A stretch of DNA of 64,000 bases, taken from positions 38,362,425-38,426,424 of the forward strand of contig NC_090020.1 in assembly GCF_036417845.1 (NCBI RefSeq), in the 5' to 3' direction. Of the stretch, positions 1-13,900 are shown in pieces (the stretch's first letter is position 1; each line of letters starts with the position of its first letter). The notes under the pieces were generated by a model. The model searched no databases and was not told the origin of the DNA. It saw only the letters and a list, made by a program, of their open reading frames with translations. The translations under genes were made by a program, and so were the position numbers. Source of the DNA: Apteryx mantelli (taxonomy: Eukaryota > Chordata > Aves > Apterygiformes > Apterygidae).

Positions 1-1874
1 TTCTGTAACACAGGACTAACATCAGTGGGCAGAGACTGGCTTTACCCTACAGTCCTTAGAGAGTGGAACAGAGAAAAGAAGAAAATATTAAGGTTCAGGT
101 ATCTTGGATCCTGTTCTGCTTCAACAGAAAATAACAATGAATTTTTGAATGTGAGAAAAAGAGATACTTGTAGAAAAATAAGATATTTTCCCAAATCTCA
201 TTCTGAGTAATGATCAGTCTACATTTGCTGAAATTTTAATAAATAGGAACATTTGGTCTCACAGAGACAAGAATTATTCAAGTTATAACCCCAGTGATTA
301 AGCTTCACAAAATTACAAGCTACTGAGGAGCTGCCCTTAAAATGTAGAGCATCAAGAAACTCTAACTACAGCCAGCAGTGAAATAAGCTGTCTCCACTCT
401 AGATTAAGATCCCTACCTGCAGGAGGACAGGAGGGACTCCTTTCTCTTCTTCTGGTGCTAGAAGCGATGCCAAATAATTAGTCTGCATTTCAAGTTTAGA
501 GGTGAAGTAAAGGTAGTTTCCGTATGCTTTATCCCACTGGATAGCAGCTGTCAGAATACAGACTTCCAATTGGCTCTTCCTCAGCACAGGTAGTGGACCC
601 AGCACTCATGGAAGTCTCCGGGCGCTGTGCTTCCAGAACACTTTTGGACCGTCACTCAATGGGACATTTCTGTACGTTTTGTCCATATCCTTTAGAAGGA
701 GATTTTACCTTGGCTTAGTGCCCTGCAGGTATAAATATCTACCACATACCTTGGAATTTTTCATCAATAACAGTAGGGAAACTTGATATTGGAAGATACT
801 TACTGTTTTTCTGGAGATTTTAAAATAATCTAAATGATCTTTATTTAGATCTTTACGATCTAAAGAAACACTGAGCAGCAGCTGAGCATTTAGTATTAGC
901 AAGCACATAGTTACACCACTCACTCATATGGGTGGTGCCTACACACTGGAATTATTTTGCCCCCTCAAACAAGTGGGATTTCAGTACACAATGCTATCAA
1001 AAGTCATGTTTTTGCAAATTCAACATAGTGAAAAATAATTCCAGTCCTTTTATTTTCCAGATTTCTGCCTGGATCGAAATTTCTCAGTGCATTGTAAATG
1101 TGTTGCACTTTTTTTTTTTTCCCTGCAAATACTGTTCTACCAGTAAAATCTCATGCTGACACAGATACTTTTTAAGAAATATTTTAGTAATTTAGTTTAG
1201 TTAGAAGTAGTTAATTTCTCACAACCTGCAATAATTAATGGATTCCATAATAGCTAAAAAGGTACCTGTGCAGAAGTAGCTGATTTTTTCTCCATAGGCT
1301 GCAAATCCATTCAACAGAAGTTGTACACCTTTCCTGGAAAAGAGGATATAAGATGAGGACACTAAAACAGAAGGCTCTTTTGAAGGCACCCTTTTTAAAT
1401 CTGAGCTTCCCTTCTGCTCCCCATGTCAGAGGAACTAAGCTGCAGCACCCTTTGCAGAAAAGAACAGAGACAGCGTTGTCAAAGGCAGCTAGGTACCGCT
1501 AAGCTACATTTATTTCTCCATTCTGAAACTGCCACTGCAGATTCTCACTACAGATGCCTAGAAAGGAGTAATAAACATTAGAAGGGAAGTTATAGGGTCC
1601 CCTTTAAAACAAAAACTGAAGTTCTGCCTTTTCAAACAAAACATTTGTTCTTGTGCCAAAGTCTTCAGAGATTTGAGAAAAGAGAAGTCCAAATTAGTGT
1701 TCCAGTTTGCATTCATTTATTGGCAACCTGAATTTTCAGTGCAGTTTGTTCAAGAGGCAATGGCTTCTCTCTTCTGAGTAGAGTTGGCTTGTATCAGCTT
1801 TTGAAAAGCTGAGGAATCTCAGAAGAAATTCTTGGGAGATCATTCAAAATGCATTTTTCCCTGTTTCGCTCTAG
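1..1874 (+). other. FBN2: FBN2 intron 41 (3' part)
   Basis: AT-rich sequence with no exon-like block. The first half of TB5, which should carry the Cys-Cys-Cys motif, is not present, so the upstream exon lies left of the window. The short open frames here have no recognisable protein character. The intron ends with a pyrimidine-rich stretch and CTAG at 1871-1874. Confidence 0.75.
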
Positions 1875-1943
1875 TGGAATTCAAGAACATATGCGGGAAT
1901 ATTCCTGGCTTTACTTTTGACATTCATACTGGAAAAGCTGTTG
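1875..1943 (+). CDS. FBN2: FBN2 exon 42: end of TB5 domain
   Basis: A 69-nt exon between acceptor TCTAG and donor GTAAGT. It reads [12 protein letters not shown], then D-I-H-T-G-K-A-V, which matches the C-terminal end of the fifth TB (8-Cys) module and the linker to the next cbEGF. It contributes one cysteine, the last of TB5. The final G joins AT of the next exon to make Asp. It is too short to find as an open frame and was identified from context and splice sites. Confidence 0.85.
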
Positions 1944-4900
1944 GTAAGTTTAACTAAATATTTTCATCAAAAAAGTATTTTGCCCAAGTTGTTGCTGTAG
2001 CATAATGATACTAAAGTGAATATTTCATATAATAAAATTCTGACTTCATTGTGGGGAAACAACGATGACATACATTGTGAGAACGAAGTTAATGTCTTTT
2101 GTTAAAAATATCTCTGATTTCTGTTTTTTGATTTCCATATTTTGTTACGAACTTTTTCTCCCCCTCCATTCTGGATCAGGGGGTTGAGTTTTAATTGATA
2201 ACATAAAAGGCTCTGGCTTCAACAATTTTGCAGAAGCTATCTGCATATTTGACACAGTTCTGTATCTTGTCTAACATATAGTATCCCTCTGTTTTGATCA
2301 CTTCCTGACCTTCACATAATTTATTTTCTATCATAATGAGCATATGTTTAGTTTTATATCCTATAAATAATTTAAATAACTTAAATGGAACTTCTCCAGC
2401 TCAGTTCTAAGTACAGTGAAATTGAGAACCCGTGCAGTACAAAAAGCCACGAAGTGTTGTATTTTGACTAGCTCATCGCACTTTCAGATATCGACGAATG
2501 TAAGGAAATCCCGGGAATCTGTGCAAATGGTGTTTGCATCAATCAGATTGGCAGCTTCCGCTGTGAATGCCCCACCGGATTCAGCTACAATGACCTGCTC
2601 TTGGTCTGTGAAGGTGATTCAAAGTGACGTTATTTTCTATCGAGTCTCCATAAGCATGTGCATCTTAAAGGGAACGGGAACATTTAATTCACGTTTCTCA
2701 AACTCTTAAGATACAGGCTGTGGGCTTGCTTGCAAGTGCTCAAGTCTGTAAATGAGTTTGGGATGCATTTATCTTTAATATGTATACACATGCACTTCCT
2801 AGATTTTTTTATAGTTTTGTATTGTTATTGCTTTTGCTTTCAGGTAACCTTAAACAGGACCAGATTTTTTTTTTATTTATTTTATGCTCCAAATTTACTT
2901 TGGGGAGAAAATTCAATTCTTGGGAACAAGTTTTCTTGATTTTTGCCTCTTGTGTCTTCTTTTGTGGTTTTATAAATAAAGAATTGCCAGATACTCATAG
3001 ATGTGCTATGTTTTGATACTATAGGGGAATTGGAATTAGACTGATACAGCTTTGTATTTATAACCTAATCTTGAGTTTGTTTCAAGCTAGTGGTGAAATT
3101 TTATCGTCTCTGAAGCTAATAGGAGTTTTGTCACTGGTATTCAAGGGTCCAGTGCTCACATTTGTTCCCTAGAACACTAACAAATTGTGCCACTTACTAT
3201 TTTAGTTCAAAACATTATTTTATTTAGAATATATAAAGGCACAGGGGAACAGACTTTATTTTTAAAAAACTAATTTCTTTAGGCAGACCTTTAAAGTTTC
3301 ATGACCACTTCAATGCATAGGAGGTTGGATTCATAAGACTGGATTTCCTCCTTCACCCAAACGTGTTTCATTGATGAAATTGTATTGATTTTGCTTTCAA
3401 TTTGCACTTGTGGTAGAGGAAACTTCAGGTCAGAATCTTTTCATTTTGTTGAGGGCAGCCTACAAAGCTTAGTCCTGCATGGGACTGAAAATCCAGTCTA
3501 AATTCTAGGCAGAAATAATAATCCTGTGGTTTCTGATTCCTGCGCGGCTCTTGGTATTTCAGATATTGACGAGTGCAGTAACGGCGATAACCTCTGTCAG
3601 AGAAATGCAGACTGCATCAACAGTCCTGGGAGTTACCGCTGTGAATGTGCTGCTGGGTTCAAACTCTCACCCAATGGTGCCTGTGTTGGTAAGAAATCAG
3701 TTCATTTTTTCTAGTCTGTGTGAATTGGTTTGTACATAAGCAACAGTGCATACTTCATTCTCTTAAAGTGCAAAAGAATCATTTATTTTCTGTTGCCTTG
3801 CATATTTCACCGTGTGTTTTATGTATCAGCTTTTGTTTTATAGCTGTGTTTCTCTGTTCATCGGAAGAAAAGAGGGTAGAATTTTTAAAGAACGGTCCTG
3901 AGGTATCAACCAAATACTAACAGTAGTTTTGACCTCGAGGTGTGTAGGCCAGAAGTTCCTATAAAATGAAGTTTTGTTATGATTCAGGTTTAGCTATGCA
4001 TAATTTTGAGTCTGGCTTTAATAATAATAACAGATTGTAAAAACATGTTTGAGTAAAATGAATGAATAATAAAAGTCAGTAATGTGTACCATCTGTTTTA
4101 TATTTTTCTTATAGATCGCAATGAATGTCTGGAAATTCCTAATGTTTGCAGTCATGGTTTATGTGTGGACATGCAAGGAAGTTACCAGTGCATATGTCAC
4201 AACGGTTTTAAGGCATCCCAAGACCAAACCATGTGCATGGGTATGGAAAGAAAATGCTTTTGTACTAGCTAAAAAGGTGGAATGAATCTACATTTATTAA
4301 TTGTATGAGGAGATTATGGTGATATTAAAAGGCTGATTTGTACATTCTTGAACTTCTGTGAAGAAAGTGTGTGAAGTTGTCCTTGGAGTAAAATATGTCA
4401 GTTAGGGGGGGAAGAATCGCAGTGTTCTGGGGGATAGTGCTGTATTACTGAAGAATATGTAGAAGAATATGAAGAACACCATTTTCACAGAAAGAGTGGT
4501 AATGACTCATTTAAAAGAGAAGTTTACAGGTGATATCATGGAGGGATAAAGATGGAAAGACTGATTTTCAATTATTTAGAGCTTTATTGAGTTCATGTTT
4601 CATTTTAAAAAACAATCCCACACATAACTTAAATCTATGCTCATTTTGTAGTCAAATGATGACATGATAAGGATGATACTGAGAAATAAGCACAGAGACT
4701 GTTCTTTTAATGTTTCAAGTTTAATTCTAAAGGGTTTTTTTTAAAAGCAAAGGTGATGCATATATGAATTCATATATGAGTTCTCTTAATATCTTTGAAT
4801 AGTGTTTGAGAAAGTCGAAAATGTTTTTGCTTTTTGAAATAACCGTCATACAAATGTCAGCTCTAAACTACAGAGAAGTTCAGTGTTCTCTAGAAATATA

Positions 4901-7900
4901 GGTGTGTTTCGATTTCCTTTTTAAACAGACATTGAAAACCTCTTCACATCCTGTTACACATTTATAGATGCCTTCATTGTTCTCATATTTGAACTGAATC
5001 ATGTTTGTCATACCGCCTGAGGACACTTGGGAAAGTGACTTGTGTTAACACTACAAAATTTCCAGACCATGGTTACTTAAAATAGTGTCTCTAATAATTC
5101 CAAACTGAGTTTTTCTAGTCTGAAATACAAATCTTGATAATGATAGGTTATGAAAAACAATACATGCAACAAAATATTTACCTTCTCTAAATAAATAAAG
5201 ATGTTTCAGGAAGTCCACAAGAATTAGGGAAAAAAAGATCTAAATACCTTTCAAATCCCCATGAAACTCCAGAAATTCTTAAAACACACAGTAGAAAACA
5301 ATACTGAATTCTAGTGCTTTTAAAAAATGGATAAATCCAAGAGCTTCTAAGTGGTCTCTGTATTTGTGGATACACTAGTGACAAAATATCATGTTTACAT
5401 GTGTAAACTGACCTGTGAACAAGGACATGTAACTTTGATCTTTGTATGTAGCAGTACCTTTTATTAAAATACAGATAAAAAATATCATATGTAATGTTTT
5501 CCTACATTTACCTAGGAGCTTACACACAATATTGCAAAAAACAGCATTAAAATGTGACGAGAGATGGAAGTTTACAGTATTGTCTCCATGTGCACAGGTA
5601 TCACATTAACACATACTGGGGAAAATCAGATCCAACATACAATTTTGCTTCTCTTTGCAGATGTTGATGAATGTGAACGCCATCCATGTGGAAATGGAAC
5701 TTGTAAAAACACAGTTGGATCATATAACTGTCTGTGTTACCCAGGATTTGAATTAACTCATAATAATGACTGTATGGGTAGGTGATGTAATCCAAACTTC
5801 ACTTTCATTGCTGTTGGCTTGGTGTGCCAGGGAGGATGCATATAAAGTTAAAACTCAAACAGAAAATAGTTCAGGGTACTAAGAAAGGTAGTAACTGATC
5901 CAGTTACCTGCCCTAGAGATTAATCATTTTTATCATTTTTTAGACATTTCAAAATACCTGCTATTGGGCAGCTTGCGAAGATATCAACCCTAAATCTCTC
6001 GGTCACAGGGGGAGCCTTACTGTTCCCTGATGGTTTAATACAGCCTTCACCCCCGTCAGGTTTCCTGGGGAATTCTAGCACGCAGCAGTACAGCCCTCTG
6101 GCACTGCTGCCTCTCCTTGCTACTAACTCTGTCAGTCCCTGACTGCTGGCACAGTCCATAGAGGCCACTGGCAATAAGCACAACCTGTATCACAAAGCCA
6201 GTGTGACCTCATGCATTCAAAATCATTTATTTCACCGTATCACTTGAGACTCACGCACAGTGTGATGGAGAAAGTAGACTGGCAACAAAAGAGCTGGCAC
6301 AACTGAACTCCTAAATCTCCTGCTCTCCTAAGATGAACTTTGCTTACAGAGAGGCATTGCTATTTCCTATTCCCCTAAAGCAGAGAACAGAACTACTGAT
6401 GGTTTTGGACAGCTTAAATTCCGGGATACGTGTAATAAAGAACACTAAAATCTTCCTGGACTGAAGAACAGACTTGTAAGTCTCTGAAGATCCTCTCCTT
6501 TGTGTGAAGCATCAGCCAAAAGAAAAAAGACTTTACATTCCTTCCTGGTACAGAAGGAGACACAAAATAAAGTCTACTGATTCCTTTCTGATTCAGGAGA
6601 GAACTAAAATATTATCTTAAGTATTTTAAGTCCTTTCCTTGTCCAGGAAAGAGAAAATGCAAAACTTGCTCAAGAAGGAAAACAAGCTGCAACCAACAAA
6701 TGGCACTGTTTGCCAAGGAGGAGGTTTCCTCTGTGCAGCAGTACAGCTGCCAGTCTACCCCTGGGAGCATCTAATACCTCAGTGCTCCAGGCTCTGCCCT
6801 CACGGCAGCCATGGAGCCCAGGCTAAGTCACAGGCTTGGCCTTTTGTTAACACTCCTCTTGACAGTCTGGAGAGCCGCAGGGCTTTTTTCCAAACTACCC
6901 CAGTCCTTCAAAGGCAGCGTAGCCCATCCCGGTGTAATACTCTCTCGAGGTATTTGAGTTGTGTAACTGCAGCACAGAAGAAATGCACTATGGAATAAAC
7001 TAGTAACACAGGAACTGCTGTACTGGCTGAGGCAGGAGGTACATCTTCTTCAGTAGCTGTTACTTAATGCTTCTGAGAAAGACTAAACACCTCTGTAGTA
7101 AAAATGATGTTAACCTTCAAATTCAAATATTGCCAAACAGTGAAGTGCAAGTTGTCCTTACACCATGATACTCATCCAACCTTCTTGATGTTCATTTGTC
7201 CTGACACTTTCTCATATGTATTTTTGCTTAAGCAGTCTTGCTTTCACTTTGCATTATTAAAGTAACTCTGTAAACTAATAAGCATTTTCAAACCTCGTTT
7301 TCAGAACAGTTGTGAGTGAGAAAATCATTCTGTGGAAAGCAAATGACATATTCCAAAATTTGAAAAATGACAAGGCAAGTTTTAGGGGAAACTCAAGCAC
7401 GTATAAAATCCAGATAAAATCCAGGACACCCCAGGTAGCAGTTTTTTTTCTGTGTCTGGAGTTAGTATCCCACAGTCACCTGGCAGCAATTGAATGTCTC
7501 CAGATGCAGTAGCTGAGGTAATGCTGCAAGTTTAAAATTTATAATACTCTATTAAAAAGTGTTGTTTAAACAGAACATATACCTTAATGCACTTGAGTGA
7601 GAGTTACTTTCCATGAGCTGTCAACTGTTCCCTTGTTGCTTCAAGATTTACCTTTTCCATGGAAATATATATTGCAACTTGAGCGTGTTTATAACATACT
7701 GTATATACTGAGCATGCTTACACATTCTAATGGTTAAACTCTTGGAGCGACTTAACTCTCACTTGTGGGGTTTTGTTTTTTGTTTTTTACAGATATTGAT
7801 GAGTGCAGTTCCTTCTTTGGCCAGGTGTGCAGAAACGGACGGTGTTTCAATGAAATTGGTTCCTTCAAATGCTTATGTAATGAAGGATATGAACTTACTC

Positions 7901-10900
7901 TAGATGGCAAGAATTGCATTGGTACGTATGATACCACATGGAGATGCTAAAGTACCGCCGAGCTGAAAGAATGTAACTGCTAGCCCCTACCTAGAAGGAA
8001 ACATCACAGTCTGCATTTCTAAGGTTAAAAATAATTGACAGTGCCTTTAAGGAAAACACAGTAGAAGTATCTGGGTTTTAGAATGCTGTTATTGATCTTT
8101 ATGTCTTAGAGAAAGAAAAGTAGGAAAGAACCCTGCCATCTTTCTCAGGAATAGCACTGTTTTGTTCTGCAAGAATAATGCCATGAGAATTACGTAATTC
8201 TAAACCTTTCCCCATTCTATCTCCTCTTCTAAGATACTAACGAGTGTGTGGCACTACCCGGTTCGTGCTCTCCTGGCACCTGTCAGAATTTGGAAGGATC
8301 ATTCAGATGCATCTGTCCACCAGGATATGAAGTGAAAAGTGAAAGTTGTATTGGTAAGGCAAGTTGTAATTGTTGCTTCTGGACAATTTATCAATGAGAG
8401 AAAAATATCCGGTGCTAACTTGGTGGAAAGTGTATGTACGTATATTGATCATGATGAATTTTGCCCTACTTAGAAAATCATGAGGACAGGGAATAAGTAA
8501 TTAGAAGTCTTCAGGAAGAGGTTTTTAAGAATGGAAGGCAAGGTATTTTCACACTGTGTTGAGGGGAAAGTGCAAGGGCTCTGTGATCTTCATTAATGCA
8601 AACTGAAAATATTTAGTTTTACTGTTCAAAAAAATCAGTGTTCTTTTAGCAATCTTTTTTCCAAATATCATTGATAAAACAAACCAACCTATGTACTGCA
8701 TTTACATAATGTTTACAAAAAAGGCAGTTTTTGGCAATCAGTTTCTGGTTTCAGAGGACTATGACCTTTAAAAACGTTGATAAAACTATTGAGCTTATGG
8801 GAAGAGAGTTGCTTAAATAGGTTTCTTCTAACAACTGTCTTCTGATTTGGAGTTTTGTATAATGTGTCTCAAGTGCTGAGATTCACGGGAGGGAAGGGTA
8901 CAGCGGACCTTTCATCAATTTGCATGTTCTTGTTTGTTCATGGATGTGTCTTTTAAAGCCTTGCATATTGTTCAGGAGCAACATGTCACAGATCTTTCTG
9001 TTGTTTGCGTTAGGGGCACAAGAATGAATTAAGTTTCGATGTGGCAGGGAATGAGGAAAAAAAATCCAAGTTACAGCTCTCTTTTCAGCAAAGCAGAGAT
9101 CTACTGTGAACTTAGATATTTTATATTTAAATCAACTATGTGGGGCACTTGGCAAGGAAGGTGCACACAACTAGTTTTAGGCAGCTGACCTAGGAGCCCT
9201 AGGTTCCTGCGTGCTCAGTGGACAGAGTAAAGACCTGTCTCTCCACTGACTACATAAAGGAACCCAGTTCTCAGCTTAAATGACTTAAGTAAGTTAGCTA
9301 GTGTGAATACGTCCCTTTCCTCCCCATTCAAAATTCCCAATAATAAAGGAACAGTTTGTCCCTGTATGGACTGCAGAAAACAGTGGTGTGGATTTAAAGA
9401 TTTGGCCTATAGCCACCAAATCTGTATCAATCCAAGAGCAAAGACTGGATCCCAGGAATCATTTTGAATTTTTTTCTTGAACAGTATTTTCTAAACCTGA
9501 AAATTCTCTCATTCCTTTGTATCATACCACAATATTCAGTTTGCTTGCCAACTTTATGGTTTCTTTTGGCAGCTGCTGTTCCCATATTAGCAATTGTGTT
9601 TGGGATTAATTCAAATCACCTACAGTTGTAAAATCATGACAATGAAAGCTTTTGGTTCCCCTGGAATGTCACTGTTTACAGCCGCTTTTAATATCCTGAC
9701 AGTATCTCTCGAGGTTTATGACAGCACTTTAGTGACTGCCAAATAGGTTTTTGCCAGAACTGAGGAAAGAGGACTGAATTACATTCTTACTTTCTTCAAT
9801 CTGCCATGTGTCCAGAAAATTTGTGGCTAAAATTCCCTGAAAATGCCTAGATAATCATGTGTGATCGTACTAATATTTTGATTAATATTATCGCAACCCT
9901 TACAACCTGTTTTATCCCTTGCTTTCTATTGCTCTTATGTGCAAACAAACACCTTTGTAAGATTCTTATTTTTTAAGTCTATAGTGGGATGGCTGGCAAT
10001 AGATAAATTACTTTTTGAGCTCAGGATAGTTAGATGCAGGAGAAACCAAAACAGATGGAAGCCAAGGAAGAAATCCTAGGTTTCAGTTACCCTTTTAATT
10101 TATTTATTTTATTATTAATTTATTAATTTGTTGCCTTTTGTTTTACTGGGTATGGAGGGAAAAGGCCTCCTAGCTCCCTTTCCGTAATCTGGTTAGTGGC
10201 CTGTCATGGTCACGAAAATGGTTACTACCGCTAGTCCCAAACCATTCATTACAGTAATAATCAGTACTTCAAAAGAGCAGTTTTTCCACCCCATTAACAC
10301 AGCTGAATTGCTAAGCTTTGCATATTAGCAACTGCCACAGTAACTGGGAAAGTAATTACCTTTCTTTTACTGGAATAAGCTGACCTAAAATGCTTCACAT
10401 TTACCACCTAGTAAGAGCTTGTCCATGGGAAGCTACTGTGCTTCATGTGCTACACCTAATAGTAGCTTCCGAAAATGGGACTGCAGGTAACGTTTTTCAG
10501 AAGTAATGTCACAGAATGCCATTCCACTTGACTCCTCATTCGACTTAGCTTTTCCTAGTGAGAAGATTTTATTTCCATTGTTTCCTTATCGGCTAAATAT
10601 AGGTCTATAAAGTACGATACTGAATCCTAGAAAACTGACAGGGCATTAAATGGACAAATTTGAAGTCTGATAAATATCAGGAAAAATGACACTACCAGTT
10701 TGCAACTCAACATTTGCGAAGCTTACTTTCATGGAGAACATCAGCTGCTGCCTACAATTTCATTAATATCAATATAGAGACTCTTGACAGAATATGTATA
10801 GAGCCACAGGTCTCCGTGATGTCTCTTTTAATGTCCTTTACTAAAAGATTTGAGGGGGGTTTGTACTGCAGGTGTAGCTTTGAAGATTTTAAGGTACACT

Positions 10901-13900
10901 TTAGAATTTATTAAACTTTAAAGTAATTAAGAATTATTTTAGCAAAGCTGCTTATTTTTTGTCAGTATTTGTAGAATTAATAGAATAAACTAAAATATGG
11001 TTTAAAATATATGTAAAAAATTAAAGGCCTATTTAATGTATTACTTTTCTTACTCTGTAGATGCAGGACATGTAGGGACAATTTTACAGGCATTTGTTAT
11101 TTATATTAAATAATCCTAATTTTTGCTTTTGAAGTTTTTAATAATTTTAAAAAGATCTTAAATTTAAAAAAAAAACCAAGTCTCACATTTAGTCATAGCA
11201 GCATTTTCTAAATTATGTGGCAGAACAGGAATTATTTTTAAATAATGTATCAACAGTGGCTGTTGAAAACTTTGGTAAATATAAATGTGTGTCTCGTAGG
11301 CTGCCCTCTACTATTATCTATGGTTCCAGTTCACAGTCAGTCAATCAGCGTGAAAAATTATACCTTTAATCACTAAGAGCCACCAACATACAAATTTTTC
11401 TTCTCAAAAAATGTCTTCTCCTGTTTTAGTTTGAACACATTTGTTTAACATTATATTATAAATATGACAAAGAACTGATAAGGGTATTTGGGGGAAAAAA
11501 AGGTAAAGTGTCAGTGAAACATTCTAATCGCTATTTCAAAAAGGTGTCTTCAAGTGAATCTCTGCTGCTTTATATTGGAGGAGCACCTCTGGTTAAAGTA
11601 AAATAAGTGAATAATCCTTCTTAGCCAAGGAATTCACAGCAGCGGGGATTCCGATGAACTTTTTCTCCTTTATTGTACAGATATTAATGAGTGTAATGAG
11701 GACCCCAACATCTGCCTCTTTGGCTCTTGCACTAACACTCCGGGAGGTTTCCAGTGCATCTGTCCCACAGGTTTTGTGCTGTCTGATAATGGCCGGAGAT
11801 GTTTTGGTAAGTAAGTTTACTGGTGAAGGCATGTTGTAAGTGATGCTAACAAACAGATGCTCTGTAAGAAGAGGTTCATCGTGGAACTCCAACTATACGA
11901 GACCATAAGGGTAGTGTAGTTCTGCGGACAAATTGAGTGTATGTATGTAGAGAAGATGCTTCTGGCTTTCAAGGCCAGACGGGATGAAGCCCCGAGTAAT
12001 TTGATCTGCCCTTGTAGCTGCCCCTGCTGCCATGCTAAATGACCTCTAGGGGGTTCCTTCCAAACTATGTCCTTATGAGGGCTGGAAAATGCTTTCAAAA
12101 TAATAATAAAAAAATACAGGCCTATATCATCATTCCTTTCAGGGTTAGACACTCATTGTCCAATCAGGTAGAGATACTAGTTCCACATGACTGTATTTTT
12201 TCTTTTAGATACCCGCCAGAGCTTCTGTTTCACGAACTTTGAGAATGGGAAATGCTCAGTGCCAAAGGCTTTTAACACCACCAAGGCAAAATGCTGCTGC
12301 AGTAAGATGCCAGGGGAAGGATGGGGTGATCCCTGTGAGCTCTGTCCAAAGGAAGAAGAAGGTACAAATCAAGACTTAAAATAAAACTACTTTTTAGGTG
12401 GGAGAAAAGAAAAAAAGAGGAACACATCTATGCTGTATGTTTTTGATCATTAGAAGGCTAGCTCTGCTTGGCATTATCTCTTATAGCCCTTTTAGGATCA
12501 TTTTGAGGCCAAAATGCCATAAGTTAACTAGAGGAACAAAATGAATTAATTAAAAAGAAGAAACAAACCACAGAAAAATGGAAATCCTAAATTATTCTGT
12601 TGGCCCAGTATGGAAGCAAACTAGTAGCCTCCAGCTATAGATCTAACCTGCTGTAGGCAAAGCAGAAGAGAAACATGGGTCAGCACCCAGATGCACTAAA
12701 GTAAATCAACAGTCTTCAGTCCTTTGTTTACTTGGAACTTACTTACAGATAACCAAGGGGAAAGCATCAAGCAAATACATTGCAGAACAAAAGCTCAATG
12801 CTGTCCAGAACTGTTACCCAGGCTTAGAATTAATGTCACTTCTGGATTAGGGAAGACAGCATAACAGCCCTGATTTATTGTTTTTAAACTAACTATGGCT
12901 AAAAGAAAAATGTGATACAGAGAATGTCTGACTTTGGATTGCTTTTAACCATTTATTTAAGTTTCCTTCTCTCTCTCCTTTCCTTTTTTTTTTTTTTTTG
13001 AATGCACTTCTACAGTTGCTTTTCAGGACTTGTGTCCATATGGTCATGGAACTATTCCTGGAATTGATGATACCCGTGAAGGTATTCTTTTTCCTGATAA
13101 TTAGAAAAACTTTTAAGTATAAATAAAACTTGGCCTGGATATTATAGTATGTATGTGATGACTCATTCCCTGCAGCCCAAAGGTGACAAGAGACTGACTT
13201 TTATTAAATGCAGACTATTTATTAAGAAATGATAAGACAGACTAGATTATCTTAGAAATTGCATGGCTAGGGACAAAGATGAGGCTTTTCTTTGTTTTTA
13301 AGAAATGCCTTATTAAGACTCAGTACAGACATGCATAAGCTTGGATATGGTTGCCAATATCTTTCTACTTTTTAGATGTTAATGAATGCCTTGAAAGCCC
13401 AGGAATTTGTTCAAATGGTCACTGCATCAATACTGACGGATCATTCCGCTGTGAGTGCCCCATGGGATACAATTTAGATTACACTGGAGTACACTGTGTC
13501 GGTATGTCCATATTTCATAAGTGTTAGAATTCTTAACACTTGAATTTAAAACACAGTTTGGCATGTGTCCCAGTTCTCTTCATTTTCATTTACTTACAGA
13601 TACTGACGAATGTTCAGTTGGCAACCCGTGTGGAAATGGTACGTGTACTAATGTGATTGGCAGTTTTGAATGCAACTGCCACGATGGATTTGAGCCAGGC
13701 CCAATGATGAATTGCGAAGGTAACTTGTTTCCTCCCATCTTGAGTATTCAGATTACGTTATTAGCCAGCCCTCTGGTGCTATAATAGCTAGGAAGAAGAA
13801 GAAGAAGAAAAAAAAAAAAAGTTTCTCTGTCTGAAATGTGTCACTGAGAAACAATGTCCTGAATTCTTTTAAGCAGCAGCAGTAGTTTTAGTTTATCACG

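Larger units (their letters stand above)
1944..5660 (+). other. FBN2: FBN2 introns 42-45 (with exons 43-45 between)
   Basis: Four introns (1944-2487, 2614-3562, 3689-4114, 4241-5660) with GT/AG ends and otherwise AT-rich unique sequence. I see no repeat family, RNA gene or additional exon in them. Confidence 0.7.

Noticed and set aside
6639..6998. 119-codon + strand open frame in FBN2 intron 46
   Set aside because: No domain and not flanked by exon-like splice sites in the fibrillin phase; adding it would disrupt the regular cbEGF exon series.
11593..11892. Minus-strand open frames lying over fibrillin exons (also at 5601, 7752, 15047, 20877, 28409)
   Set aside because: Shadows of the real + strand exons; the cysteine pattern and splice sites support only the + strand.
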